From NCBI RefSeq assembly GCF_007954265.1, contig NZ_VOLS01000008.1:31798-95797 (forward strand): 64,000 nucleotides of DNA. Reading direction: 5' to 3'. Position 1 is the stretch's first letter. Each line of letters starts with the position of its first letter. The notes below the pieces were generated by a model. That model saw nothing but the letters and a program-made list of their open reading frames with translations. It did no database searches and was not told the origin of the DNA. Below are positions 1 to 9,213 of this stretch, piece after piece. This DNA is from Colwellia sp. C1TZA3. GTDB taxonomy: Bacteria; Pseudomonadota; Gammaproteobacteria; Enterobacterales; Alteromonadaceae. The translations under genes and the position numbers were made by a program.

Positions 1-59
1 AAACCTCCCTAACACAGAGTGACCGAGTCCATTAAACCAATATTAATCGCTAAGAAACA

Positions 60-86
60 ACAGACAACTCGTCACGAGTTGTCTGT
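60..86. terminator. perfect 12-bp stem-loop
   Basis: The arms 60-71 and 75-86 are exact inverted complements around a 3-nt loop (TCA). A short A-run follows on the plus strand and a T-rich stretch (TTGTTTCTT) follows on the minus strand. It probably ends transcripts coming from the left edge or from the RND operon on the minus strand. The tail is not a classic U-run, so the terminator role is inferred. Confidence 0.45.
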
Positions 87-100
87 AAAAAGCCAAGTTA

Positions 101-260
101 TACCAATTTGATTAATTAAGTGATCACCTTTTTCATGAGGAAAAATGGATAAATACAAGGCATAAAATTTAGTCAGTAGTTATTCACCTTATAAATTTTA
201 TAACGCTGTAGTTATTCATTTTAACCATTAAAAATGAGCAGGTAATTAATCAACTTGGTA
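101..260 (+). mobile_element. MITE family A, copy 1
   Basis: A 160-bp non-coding element with 18-bp terminal inverted repeats (TACCAATTTGATTAATTA and its near-exact complement). It is flanked by the 3-bp direct repeat TTA (98-100 and 261-263). The interior is partly self-complementary. Near-identical copies lie at 18501, 44348, 55412 and, inverted, 63156. There is no transposase gene inside, so it would need a transposase supplied in trans. Confidence 0.85.
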
Positions 261-279
261 TTAGCACATATTCAGCACC

Positions 280-3200
280 CTAACCTTTGTGCTCTGCCTC
301 AAGCAATTCAGCTTCAAGTTGGTCACTTTCATCGGCTCTAGGTTTAGTAAAAGGTGCGATAAGCTGATATAAAACCGGGGTCAGTAATAAGGTGAATACC
401 ACCGCAATACCCAGACCACCAAATACCACCCAACCAATTGAATTACGTGACTCTGCACCAGCCCCTGTTGATAAAATAAGCGGTAAGCCACCTAATATGG
501 TTGATATCAAGGTCATCATAATAGGTCTAAAACGAACTTCGGCAGCCATAATGATTGCGGCTTTAACTGTCTTGCCTTGATCTCTTAATTGATCAGCAAA
601 CTCAACTAATAAAATAGAGTTTTTAGCAATTAATCCTATTAACATCACCAAGCCAATCTGCGAATAAATATTAATAGACGTACCGGTTAAATAAAGCGCG
701 AAGATAGCTGACGCCATACCAAAGGGTACGGTGATCATTACGATTACCGCACTATTAATACTTTCAAATTGAGCCGCTAATACTAACAACACAATGAGGA
801 AGGCGAAAAGATAAGTCATGGCAATTTGATTAGATGTTTCTTCAAACGTCAAAGCTTCACCCAAGAACACTAAACCAATGCCCGGCGGTAAGTTTTCATT
901 ACCAATCTCGCGCAATTGTTCAACCACATCAGCCATAGATATTTCATCGGGTAGTTCGAGGTCAATTTCGATTGCCCGCCTTTGTGCCTGCCTATCTAAT
1001 TCGGCAGCAACACCTTCTTCTGATATGTAGGCAAGACTAGATAAGGGCACAAGGTTGCCATCGCGAGATTTAACAAACAAATTAGTTAAGTCGGAAGGAT
1101 TACTAGTCGAGCGCCCACTAGATTGTAGAATTAATGGCACGGCCTGATCGCCAATATTTAAATCAGTGATATCATCACCATTAATCGCTGCACGCAAAGT
1201 GCTAGATATATCATTAAAAGGCACCCCTAACTCTTCAGCCCTGCGCCGATCAATATTAATTTTCAATTGTGGCTGAGTGGGCTGATAACCAATTCTGGGG
1301 CGGCCTAGCTCGGGTAACTTTTTTTCAACAATCTTGCTAAAGGCTTGTGCTGCTTCGAAGATGCGTTCATAAGTATCACCGGTTAATGCTAATTCTAGGC
1401 CACCGCCTTGTCCTCTAAGATTTAAACTATTTGACCCAAAAGCTCGACCTGGAGCGCCCGGAATAGCCTGCAATTTAGGGCTCATTTCGCTAATAATTTC
1501 TTGCTGTGATTTACTTCTATTATCCCAGTGCTCTAATGGCACGGTTATAAAAACAATATTAGGATCCCAACGACCCACCACGGTATAAATGGAGTTAACA
1601 TCTTCATCTTGCACGTAGGGTAATAATATTTCTTCCATTTTCCGTGCTTGCCTATCCATATAGTTTAAGCCAGCCCCATCGGGACCTCGAGCAAAAATAC
1701 GCACTGAACCGCGGTCTTCAGAGGGCAATAATTTATTTTCAATTTCGTTATACAGCGCAGCAGCTGACACCGCGGCAATGATCGAAATCAATAAAGTAAC
1801 CCATGCATAATGCAGCGCTAAGCTTAATAAGATTTTGTATTTAGTCAAAACCCAAGTACCAAAGGCACCTAAAGTGCGATCAAACAATACATTTTTTTTA
1901 TTTTTAACCGGTAGCTTTGCCGTTAATGCGGGTACCAGACTTAAAGCCACAAATGAAGATATGATAACAGCCCCCGCTAACACGCCGCCAAACTCTCTGA
2001 ATAAGCGTCCCGCTGTTGACGGTAAAAAAGCGATCGGAATAAACACCGCCGCCAATACTGCAGTCGTTGCCACAACCGCAAAAAACACTTCTCTAGTGCC
2101 TAGCACGGCTGCAGCTCTAGAGCCTAATCCTTGTGCTCTTCTGCGTTGAATATTCTCTGATACCACAATGGCGTCGTCGACGATTAATCCGGTACCTAAG
2201 ACTAAGGCTAACAACGTCAGAATATTAATCGAAAAGCCCAGTAGCCACATGATCACCAATGCGCCAATTAACGACACCGGAATAGACAGCGCCGGCACTA
2301 AGGTGGCACGAAAGGAGCCTAAAAATAACCACAGTGTGCCTATCACTAGTAATACCGTTAAACTTAGCGATAAAATCACTTCATCTACTGAACCTCGAAT
2401 AAACTCAGCATCATCAGAGGTGACAACAATATTAAGATCAGTAAAGCGCTTATCAAGGTTTTTCACCATAGCCAATACTTCGTCAGATATGTCTATGGTG
2501 TTAGAGCGTGCTTGGCGCACAATACCTAAACCCACCACCGGCATGCCATCTAATCTGACAATACTTTTTGAATCAGCCGGTCCAAAATAGACACTAGCCA
2601 CGTCGCCAATGCGAGTATTACCCGACACCACAATACGCTCAATATCTTCAGGGCTGACGGCGTTAGCACTGGCTCGAACAATAAGCTCTTGGTCCGCTGA
2701 TTTAACACTACCGGCAGGCACATCAAAAGGCGCTAAACGCAATGCAGCGGCAACATCAGACATAGATAAGTTAAAACTTGTTAACCTCAATGCATCTACT
2801 GAAACCCGCATTACCCTTTGTCTTTCACCGTTTAAAGAGACATCAGCGACGCCAGGAATACTTAAAAACAAAGGTGCTAAATCAACTTCAACCCGCTCAG
2901 TGAGTGTTTCCATATCTAACGTGTCGCTACTAATCGCTAAACTGACTACCGCTTGAGCGTCACTATCTGCTTTGATAATAGCCAGTCTTTCCACTTCATC
3001 AGGCAAATTTCGCTGCACTCGACTAACCGACTCTCTGGTTTCATTGGCCGCATCTTCAAGGTTTGTGCCTGGCCTGAACTCAACCCGAATACGAGAGGAA
3101 CCTTCTTCACTCGAGGCTCGAATAGATTTAACGCCACTGACTCGCGCAACCGCACCTTCTATTTTGCTGGTTACTTCACTGTCTACTGTTTCAGGCGAAC

Positions 3201-3387
3201 CGCCAGGATAACTGGCAGACACGGTAACCATAGGTCGGTCAACATCAGGTAGTTCTCTTATTTCCAAATCATTTATCGCAGCGAAACCCGCCAAAATGAT
3301 GAGTAAATTAAGCACCATAACCAATACGGGTCGGCGAATAGCTAAGGAAGGTAAATCATTTAATGGCGCCATAGAAGGTAATTTCAT
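280..3387 (-). CDS. RND efflux permease (AcrB/MexB-type, HAE1)
   Basis: Inner-membrane proton-driven drug/organic-compound exporter of 1035 aa, the usual length for HAE1 permeases. Twelve membrane segments are arranged as in AcrB: one near the N-terminus, then two five-helix blocks separated by two large periplasmic loops. The GLIVDDAIVV segment in the first block carries the paired aspartates of the proton relay. The start codon shares one base with the stop of the upstream adaptor gene (TAATG), so the two are translationally coupled. No outer-membrane TolC-type channel is nearby, so a channel encoded elsewhere must be used. Substrate cannot be read from the sequence. Confidence 0.93.
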   Translation of the reverse strand: MKLPSMAPLNDLPSLAIRRPVLVMVLNLLIILAGFAAINDLEIRELPDVDRPMVTVSASYPGGSPETVDSEVTSKIEGAVARVSGVKSIRASSEEGSSRIRVEFRPGTNLEDAANETRESVSRVQRNLPDEVERLAIIKADSDAQAVVSLAISSDTLDMETLTERVEVDLAPLFLSIPGVADVSLNGERQRVMRVSVDALRLTSFNLSMSDVAAALRLAPFDVPAGSVKSADQELIVRASANAVSPEDIERIVVSGNTRIGDVASVYFGPADSKSIVRLDGMPVVGLGIVRQARSNTIDISDEVLAMVKNLDKRFTDLNIVVTSDDAEFIRGSVDEVILSLSLTVLLVIGTLWLFLGSFRATLVPALSIPVSLIGALVIMWLLGFSINILTLLALVLGTGLIVDDAIVVSENIQRRRAQGLGSRAAAVLGTREVFFAVVATTAVLAAVFIPIAFLPSTAGRLFREFGGVLAGAVIISSFVALSLVPALTAKLPVKNKKNVLFDRTLGAFGTWVLTKYKILLSLALHYAWVTLLISIIAAVSAAALYNEIENKLLPSEDRGSVRIFARGPDGAGLNYMDRQARKMEEILLPYVQDEDVNSIYTVVGRWDPNIVFITVPLEHWDNRSKSQQEIISEMSPKLQAIPGAPGRAFGSNSLNLRGQGGGLELALTGDTYERIFEAAQAFSKIVEKKLPELGRPRIGYQPTQPQLKINIDRRRAEELGVPFNDISSTLRAAINGDDITDLNIGDQAVPLILQSSGRSTSNPSDLTNLFVKSRDGNLVPLSSLAYISEEGVAAELDRQAQRRAIEIDLELPDEISMADVVEQLREIGNENLPPGIGLVFLGEALTFEETSNQIAMTYLFAFLIVLLVLAAQFESINSAVIVMITVPFGMASAIFALYLTGTSINIYSQIGLVMLIGLIAKNSILLVEFADQLRDQGKTVKAAIIMAAEVRFRPIMMTLISTILGGLPLILSTGAGAESRNSIGWVVFGGLGIAVVFTLLLTPVLYQLIAPFTKPRADESDQLEAELLEAEHKG

Positions 3388-4445
3388 TATTCGCCCTCAA
3401 CCTCTTTGGCAACATATTCATTCGAAGTGTTCTGTGCTTTTAATGCTTGGCCTTGGCGTAATTGCTGAACGCCTTCTACAACCAAAGGTGCGGTTAGGTT
3501 AAATTCACCTGCAACTAAAATAGTGCCTCGTAAACGTTCTCGAATTTTCACATCGACTCGTATGGCTTTTCCATCAACCATTTGCCAAACGTAAGCACCG
3601 GTGGCACTCCATAATAAAGCCGCTTCAGGCACCGCAATATAATCTTGCCCAGGCACCGTCAAGTTAACGCGAAAGCTCATGCCGGGGCGGTAGCTATCTT
3701 CGCTATTATCAAGTAGCGCTCTAACGCGAATCGTTCTATCTTGCTCATTAATCCGTGAGTCCACTTGGGCGATACTTGCCTCAATAGTCACTAAACGATT
3801 TTGCCAGGGTACTAGCTGCACTTGGGGTTGTTGCGACAACAAATCTATCGCTATTTCTGGTGCGGTGAAATTGATAAATAATGCCTGGCGATCGTCTATG
3901 GTGGTGATGACGCTTTGTAGATTAACTCTGTCACCTGCTTGGATGTCAGTTAAGCCTACCACACCAGCAAAGGGCGCTCGAATAATGCGCTCGTCTAAGG
4001 CTATCTTTGCTTCTTTAACCGCTATATTTGCCAACGCGAGGGTGGTGATAGAATCGTCTAATTCACTTTGTGATGCCGCACCTTTTTTAATACTTTCTAC
4101 TAACAACAGGTTTTTTCTGGCTGCATCTTTAAACTCAATTTTAGCTCTTTCCAGTGTAACCGACTGGCGTTCGCTATATAACATCATCAGCACTTGTGAT
4201 TTTTTAACACGCTGACCAGGCTTAAAGTTAACCGTAACCACTCTTTCACTAACCGCCGGGAAAAGCGTAACAGATTTAACCGCTTCTGCAGTGCCAACCG
4301 CTTCTAAACTACTTTTTTGAGTTTGATAAATGAGTTTTTCAACTATTACGGCTTTTTTATTAGCGCCTTTATCCCCCCAAGATTGGGCAAAAGTTTGGCT
4401 GCTCATAACAAGTAAGGCGACTAAATAAAATAAACGACTTTGCAT
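3387..4445 (-). CDS. RND periplasmic adaptor (membrane fusion protein)
   Basis: A 352-aa HlyD/AcrA-type adaptor that links the downstream RND permease to an outer-membrane channel. It begins with a cleavable signal peptide (hydrophobic residues 5-20, then QTFAQS). A lipoyl/barrel-sandwich half near residues 60-85 is followed by a short alpha-hairpin (about 90-150), the second lipoyl half around DERIIRAPFAGVVG, and a beta-barrel and membrane-proximal domain. There is no lipobox. It is the first gene of a two-gene operon. An imperfect dyad (GAGTAC at 4479-4484, GTACTC at 4496-4501) just upstream could be an operator, but no regulator gene is adjacent. Confidence 0.9.
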   Translation of the reverse strand: MQSRLFYLVALLVMSSQTFAQSWGDKGANKKAVIVEKLIYQTQKSSLEAVGTAEAVKSVTLFPAVSERVVTVNFKPGQRVKKSQVLMMLYSERQSVTLERAKIEFKDAARKNLLLVESIKKGAASQSELDDSITTLALANIAVKEAKIALDERIIRAPFAGVVGLTDIQAGDRVNLQSVITTIDDRQALFINFTAPEIAIDLLSQQPQVQLVPWQNRLVTIEASIAQVDSRINEQDRTIRVRALLDNSEDSYRPGMSFRVNLTVPGQDYIAVPEAALLWSATGAYVWQMVDGKAIRVDVKIRERLRGTILVAGEFNLTAPLVVEGVQQLRQGQALKAQNTSNEYVAKEVEGE

Positions 4446-4911
4446 AGAATATATTTCTCAATTATCTTCAAGAAGTTAGAGTACGATCCTACGGGGTACT
4501 CAGATCAGTAAAGCTCACAGTAAACCGTAAAAAAAATGTAAATAAATGATGACAAATCAGGGCACGAGGGCTATTTAAACTTTGTCTACCAACACATCTA
4601 AGGTTTGAGTATATTGCTTACCTAAATCAATCTAAGCTGTATTGCCCTAGTAACCCGCCACAATCTTTTAATTAGCTATCTAAAAATAGCCATTGAATTC
4701 AATTACATTGTAGCTAAATAAGGTACTTAGCATAATAACACTAACTCATAGTAAGCGAGCTATTGTAGGTTTTTTATTTTCGCTATCGTAGCGTGTATTA
4801 AATTGATGCTTTTGACATATAACTAAATAAGCTGCTTTTTGACTAAACCTAATAATGAAGAACTAATCAAAAAACGCTACAGTAAAGCTCAATAACAAGA
4901 AATGGTTATTA
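4446..4911. other. gene-free upstream region of the RND operon
   Basis: About 465 bp of AT-rich DNA that should hold the promoter for the adaptor/permease operon on the minus strand. I see no open frame with coding character, no RNA gene and no strong repeat here apart from the weak dyad near 4480-4500. Confidence 0.5.
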
Positions 4912-5081
4912 TACCGATTTCATTAATTAGGTGGTCTACTTTTTCATGAGGAAAAATCAAGAAAAATGAAGAAATACAAGACATAAAATTTAGTCAGTAG
5001 TTATTCACCTTATAAATTTTATGGCGCCGTAGCTTTTTATTTTAACCATTAAAAATGAGTAGGTAGTTAGTAAAGTTAGTA
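4912..5081 (+). mobile_element. MITE family A, divergent copy 2
   Basis: Family A element of 170 bp with drifted ends (TACCGATTTCATTAATTA at the left, TTAGTA at the right) and a short internal duplication around AAAAATCAAGAAAAATGAAG. It is flanked by TTA at 4909-4911 and 5082-5084. The right-hand TTA is also the left duplication of the adjoining family B element. Confidence 0.8.
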
Positions 5082-5084
5082 TTA

Positions 5085-5241
5085 TACCAATCCCATTAAG
5101 TTATTGCTCACTTGTACTAGTTAAAATAGCTCAAGGCTGTGTTGCTCTCACTCCCAATAGCTAGCTATTGCTCAATCGAGCGCCTTACCTTGAGTCATTT
5201 TTCCTGCGCACAACAAGATCACAAACTTAATGGAACTGGTA
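5085..5241 (+). mobile_element. MITE family B, copy 1
   Basis: A 157-bp element with terminal inverted repeats TACCAATCCCATTAAGTT and AACTTAATGGAACTGGTA. The interior is quasi-palindromic: AGCTCAAGG pairs with CCTTGAGT around a central AATAGCTAGCTATT. The 3-bp direct repeat TTA flanks it (5082-5084, 5242-5244). Short open frames crossing it are by-products of the repeat and recur at other copies. Confidence 0.87.
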
Positions 5242-5417
5242 TTACTACGTTAACAAGAAAACATCTAAATATTATCTGGTCAGTAAACTTTAACAGACAA
5301 GAAAAAGTTAATAATATGTAGCAAATACTTTATTATCCTAGTAAATCAGCGCTATAGCCTTTAATATCCTCTTACTTTAAATAAAAGTTAGTCTACTAAT
5401 TAAATGGTGAGTATTGA

Positions 5418-7484
5418 ATGAAGAAAATAATAACAACTGCTGTTTGCAGCTCTTTACTATTCATTGCAGGTTGTAATGATAATACCAGCACAAAAACCGC
5501 GACTGAAGCACAGGTTATGCAAAAAACGGCTTTGGCGTCAGGTATTGATAAAGCCAATATTGACTTGTCTGTTCGTCCACAAGACAACTTCTACCACTAC
5601 GTTAATGGCGCATGGTTAAACGCTCACGAAATTCCTGGTGACAAAACCGCGATTGGCTCATTTTATGACTTACGTGATGAAGCTGATGACAACGTAAAAG
5701 CGATTATCGAAGAATTAGCCGCAACTAAAAATCTAAAAATGGGCAGTGATGAGCAAAAAGTTGCTGACTTATTCCGTTCATTTATGGATCTGGATACTCG
5801 TAACACCGCAGGCACCGCACCAGTACAAACAATATTTGACCACATTAATGGCTTGAAAGATAAAAATGAACTTGCCGCTTTCTTCGGTGAAAATCAAAAG
5901 ATTGGTGTTGGTAGCCCACTGGCTTTTTATATTAGTGTTGATGCAAAAGACTCAACACGATATGCCACACATATATGGCAAAGTGGTTTAGGTTTACCGG
6001 ACAGAGATTACTATTTTAATGAAGCCGAACGTTTTGCAGCATTACGTGCAGGTTATGTTACTCACATTGAAAACATATTCAATTTAGCCGGTTTAAAAGA
6101 CGGTAAAGCCGCTGCTCAAACCATTATGGCACTTGAAACAAAGTTAGCCGGTTTTCATTGGACAAAAGTTGAATCTCGAGACAGTACTAAGCGTTATAAC
6201 AAGTTTAATGTTGCCGATTTAAACACAGTAACAGATGCGTTCAATTGGACTGCCTACCTTGCAGCACAAGGCGTCGCCGCACAAAAAGATATCATTATTA
6301 ACCAACCTTCATTTATTAAAGGTTTTGGTGCAATATTCGCCGCAACATCGTTAGCCGATTGGCAGACTTACTTAACTTTTCACACTCTGAGTAATTTTTC
6401 CAGTTCACTTACCGCCAAGTTAGATGATGAAAATTTCAACTTTTATTCCAAACAGTTAAGTGGTCGTGAGGAACAGCGCCCAATGTGGAAACGTGGCGTT
6501 GGCGTGGTTAATGCCAATTTAGGTGAAGTTATCGGTAAAGTTTATGTTGGCCGTCACTTTAAGCCTGAAGCTAAAACCCGTATGACAGAGCTGGTTGAAA
6601 ATTTACGTGATGCTTACGGCGCTAGCATTAACGAACTAGACTGGATGTCAGAGGCGACTAAAACAGCAGCACATATAAAACTCGCCAGCTTTGACCCTAA
6701 AATTGGTTACCCAGACAAATGGGAAGATTACACAGCATTAATCATTAAAAGTAACGATTTAGTGGGTAATAAAATGCGCTCTGGTGTGGTTGCTCACCAA
6801 AAAGAAGTCGCTAAACTTGGCGGCGCAATTGATCGACAAGAATGGGGCATGACACCTCAAACAGTGAATGCTTATTACAACCCAACTAAAAATGAAATTG
6901 TCTTTCCAGCGGCTATTCTACAACCACCATTTTTTGATTTAGCGGCAGACGATGCGGTAAACTACGGTGGCATTGGCGCCGTTATTGGTCATGAAATGGG
7001 CCACGGCTTTGATGACCAAGGCAGTAAATACGATGCTGACGGTAACATGCGTAACTGGTGGACTGATGAAGATTTAGCGGCCTTTACAATGCGTGCTGAT
7101 AACTTAGTGGCACAGTATAGCGACTATGCGGTATTTGATGATTTAAACGTTAATGGCGAGCTAACCTTAGGCGAAAACATTGGTGATTTATCTGGCATTA
7201 CTATCGCTTATAAAGCTTATAAAGCGTCATTAAATGGTAAAGAAGCCCCAGTGATTGACGGCTTAACCGGCGACCAACGCTTCTTTATGGGCTTTGCACA
7301 AATATGGCGTGGAAAAATGGTTGAAAAATCATTAAGAAATCGCGTAGCGACAGACCCACATTCGCCAGGTGAGTTCCGTACGCTAGGTGCATTATCAAAT
7401 ATGCCTGAGTTTTATAGCGCCTTTGACGTTAAAGCAGGTGACGCTATGTATATCGCTCCTGAAAAGCGCGTTAAAATCTGGTAA
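5418..7484 (+). CDS. M13-family zinc metallopeptidase, lipoprotein
   Basis: A 688-aa neprilysin/PepO-like oligopeptidase. The N-terminus is a lipoprotein signal with lipobox FIAGC, making Cys19 the lipidated residue, so it is probably membrane-anchored and faces the periplasm. The M13 N-terminal domain starts near residue 50 (PQDNFYHYVNGAW). The C-terminal peptidase domain has the zinc site H525-E-M-G-H529 and the third ligand E586 in ENIGDLSG, plus the substrate-binding NAYYNP motif. It ends with the family-typical basic-aromatic C-terminus (KRVKIW). It is monocistronic, with GGTGAG ahead of the ATG and a strong terminator behind. Peptide substrate is unknown. Confidence 0.93.
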   Translation: MKKIITTAVCSSLLFIAGCNDNTSTKTATEAQVMQKTALASGIDKANIDLSVRPQDNFYHYVNGAWLNAHEIPGDKTAIGSFYDLRDEADDNVKAIIEELAATKNLKMGSDEQKVADLFRSFMDLDTRNTAGTAPVQTIFDHINGLKDKNELAAFFGENQKIGVGSPLAFYISVDAKDSTRYATHIWQSGLGLPDRDYYFNEAERFAALRAGYVTHIENIFNLAGLKDGKAAAQTIMALETKLAGFHWTKVESRDSTKRYNKFNVADLNTVTDAFNWTAYLAAQGVAAQKDIIINQPSFIKGFGAIFAATSLADWQTYLTFHTLSNFSSSLTAKLDDENFNFYSKQLSGREEQRPMWKRGVGVVNANLGEVIGKVYVGRHFKPEAKTRMTELVENLRDAYGASINELDWMSEATKTAAHIKLASFDPKIGYPDKWEDYTALIIKSNDLVGNKMRSGVVAHQKEVAKLGGAIDRQEWGMTPQTVNAYYNPTKNEIVFPAAILQPPFFDLAADDAVNYGGIGAVIGHEMGHGFDDQGSKYDADGNMRNWWTDEDLAAFTMRADNLVAQYSDYAVFDDLNVNGELTLGENIGDLSGITIAYKAYKASLNGKEAPVIDGLTGDQRFFMGFAQIWRGKMVEKSLRNRVATDPHSPGEFRTLGALSNMPEFYSAFDVKAGDAMYIAPEKRVKIW

Positions 7485-7553
7485 TATTGGCTTTATTGAT
7501 GACATAAGAAAAGTTACTTTATGTCTCATTAACCGGTAAAAAAAGTGTCAAAA

Positions 7554-7583
7554 TAAAAAAAGGAGCATTAGCTCCTTTTTTTA
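7554..7583. terminator. intrinsic terminator after the M13 peptidase
   Basis: The stem AGGAGC/GCTCCT with loop ATTA is preceded by an A-run and followed by seven or more T. It is a clear rho-independent terminator for the peptidase gene, and its symmetry could stop transcription from the other side too. Confidence 0.88.
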
Positions 7584-7595
7584 CGCCGCGTCTAA

Positions 7596-7752
7596 TACCA
7601 ATCCCATTAAGTTATTGCTCACTTGTACTAGTTAAAATAGCTCAAGGCTGTGTTGCTCTCAATCCCAATAGCCAGCTATTGCTCAATCGAGCGCCTTACC
7701 TTAAGTCATTTTTCCTGCGCACAACAAGATCACAAATTTAATGGAACTGGTA
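7596..7752 (+). mobile_element. MITE family B, copy 2
   Basis: A 157-bp family B element flanked by TAA at 7593-7595 and 7753-7755. The right TAA is shared with the next family B copy, which follows immediately in the same orientation. Confidence 0.86.
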
Positions 7753-7755
7753 TAA

Positions 7756-7912
7756 TACCAATTACATTAAGTTATTGCTCACTTGTACTGGTTAAAATAG
7801 CTCAAGGCTGTGTTGCTCTCAATCCCAATAGCCAGCTATTGCTCAATCGAGCGCCTTACCTTGAGTTATTTTTCCTGCGCACAACAAGATCACAAACTTA
7901 ATGGAACTGATA
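7756..7912 (+). mobile_element. MITE family B, copy 3
   Basis: A 157-bp family B element with TAA at 7753-7755 and 7913-7915. It is directly behind copy 2 in tandem and differs by only a few bases (left end TACCAATTAC, right end GGAACTGATA), so the two are separate insertions or a recent duplication. Confidence 0.86.
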
Positions 7913-8029
7913 TAAGCTGTCAAATGACGGTTTTTATTGTAAAGCAGCAGGCTAAGCCGTAGAATATTTTGCTTAATAACCGATACCTTTAGCCATACAC
8001 TTTATTTTAGCCACACGCTTTATTATTGT

Positions 8030-8215
8030 CTTGGCTAATTGATAGGGAACACGGTTAAATTCCGTGACTGTACCCGCAACTGTAAATAGCTTTTAATAAA
8101 AAGTTATAAGCCAGGACACCTAGTATCAACCTATTGTACCAAGCTAATCATGTTAACACCGTGCGGGAATACACGTAAGTTTCACTGTCTTTAAGACCTT
8201 CGTATCCTATTTTTT
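8030..8215 (+). promoter_or_regulatory. cobalamin (AdoCbl) riboswitch
   Basis: The conserved core is visible: AGGGAACACGGT, then AATTCCGTGACTGTACCCGCA, ACTGTAA, and the B12 box GCCAGGACACC near 8109-8119. The L5 bases CCCGC (8073-8077) have an exact partner GCGGG in a downstream hairpin (8163-8167), as needed for the L5-L13 kissing loop of this class. It precedes btuD-btuC-cobO-btuF and should repress them when cobalamin is plentiful. I see no clear intrinsic terminator in the expression platform, so control may be at translation. Confidence 0.93.
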
Positions 8216-8272
8216 GCGCTGTAGTTAGTTTTATTATTCAACATAAGCTTTTGAATTAACCTCTAGGCCGCT

Positions 8273-8344
8273 ATGAAAATATACTCCTTAGTTACTATCC
8301 AACAGATACCAGACCTGATAAGCACTAAGCTAGGCTGGCTTTAA
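8273..8344 (+). CDS. possible 23-codon leader ORF coupled to btuD
   Basis: An ATG at 8273 opens a 23-codon frame (MKIYSLVTIQQ...) whose TAA stop at 8342-8344 shares its last base with the btuD start (TAATG). It lies between the riboswitch and btuD. Its own ribosome-binding site is weak, and btuD also lacks a strong one. Coupled translation through this leader would let the riboswitch control btuD at a distance. The frame could be chance; no homolog is known to me. Confidence 0.35.
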   Translation: MKIYSLVTIQQIPDLISTKLGWL

Positions 8345-9213
8345 TGGCAACATTACTCAGTGTTGAGTCAGTATCTTGGGCTGTTGATAAACAAAGTATT
8401 CTCAATAATATTTCATTTGATGTTGCCCGCGGCGATATTATTGGCATTATCGGGCCTAATGGTGCCGGTAAAACCTCACTGCTTAAGTGCTTACTAAACC
8501 AATACAAAAATTGGCAAGGCTGCATTAAGCTAAAAAATAAAAAAATCAGCCACTACAAACCACATGAATTAGCACAAACATTTGCTTTAGTGGTACAAAA
8601 CGCCCCCCCGATATTCGATTTAAACGTTTATGATGTCGTAAGAATGGGCTTACTGCCCTATAAAAGCCTCTTTGCTCGTGATAACGACGTAGATAAAAAA
8701 GATATTATGCTCGCGTTAGAAAAAGTGGGTTTAGCCAGCAGCCAAGCAAAATTTTTTAACACCTTATCTGGTGGCGAACAACAACGGGTATTAATTGCTA
8801 AAGCCCTAGTACAAAAAGCAAAAATCTTGGTATTAGATGAACCCACTAATCACTTAGATATTTTCTATCAACATCAAATATTACAACTGGTTAAAGCGTT
8901 AAATATTACCGTTATTATGACCATACATGATCTCAATCTAGCCGCACATTACTGTAATCGTTTGCTGCTATTAGATAAAGGCAACTTAGTCAGCGACAAT
9001 AGTGTTGATCAAGTGCTAAAGCCTGAGCTGTTAACAAAAGTTTTTGGTTTACCCTGTTATCGAGATGACGCACAACATTGTGGCGTACCTAGAGTTTATT
9101 TCTATCCCGCGGCTGATACTGTCATGGCTCATCAATCGGCTATTAAACCAACAGAGTCCAATCGAGCGACTGCTTCAACTGTGTCAAAGCATAATAAAGG
9201 TCAACACTCGTGA
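8344..9213 (+). CDS. btuD: vitamin B12 ABC transporter ATP-binding protein
   Basis: A 289-aa cytoplasmic ATPase of the FecE/BtuD group. It has Walker A GPNGAGKT (about residues 38-45), a Q-loop in VVQNAPP, the signature LSGGEQQR, Walker B ILVLDEPTNHLD and the switch histidine in MTIHDLN. A tail of roughly 30 residues rich in Ser/Thr extends past the usual end. Its TGA overlaps the GTG start of the permease (GTGA). The riboswitch upstream and the adenosyltransferase downstream point to corrinoid import rather than iron-siderophore import. Confidence 0.9.
   Translation: MATLLSVESVSWAVDKQSILNNISFDVARGDIIGIIGPNGAGKTSLLKCLLNQYKNWQGCIKLKNKKISHYKPHELAQTFALVVQNAPPIFDLNVYDVVRMGLLPYKSLFARDNDVDKKDIMLALEKVGLASSQAKFFNTLSGGEQQRVLIAKALVQKAKILVLDEPTNHLDIFYQHQILQLVKALNITVIMTIHDLNLAAHYCNRLLLLDKGNLVSDNSVDQVLKPELLTKVFGLPCYRDDAQHCGVPRVYFYPAADTVMAHQSAIKPTESNRATASTVSKHNKGQHS

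Noticed and set aside
392..3252. Several plus-strand open frames opposite the RND permease
   Set aside because: They are antisense shadows of a highly conserved gene.
7650..7901. Short open frame in the repeats after the M13 peptidase
   Set aside because: It lies inside two MITE family B copies. The same short frame recurs at 5139, 19145, 44112 and 45550 wherever the repeat occurs.
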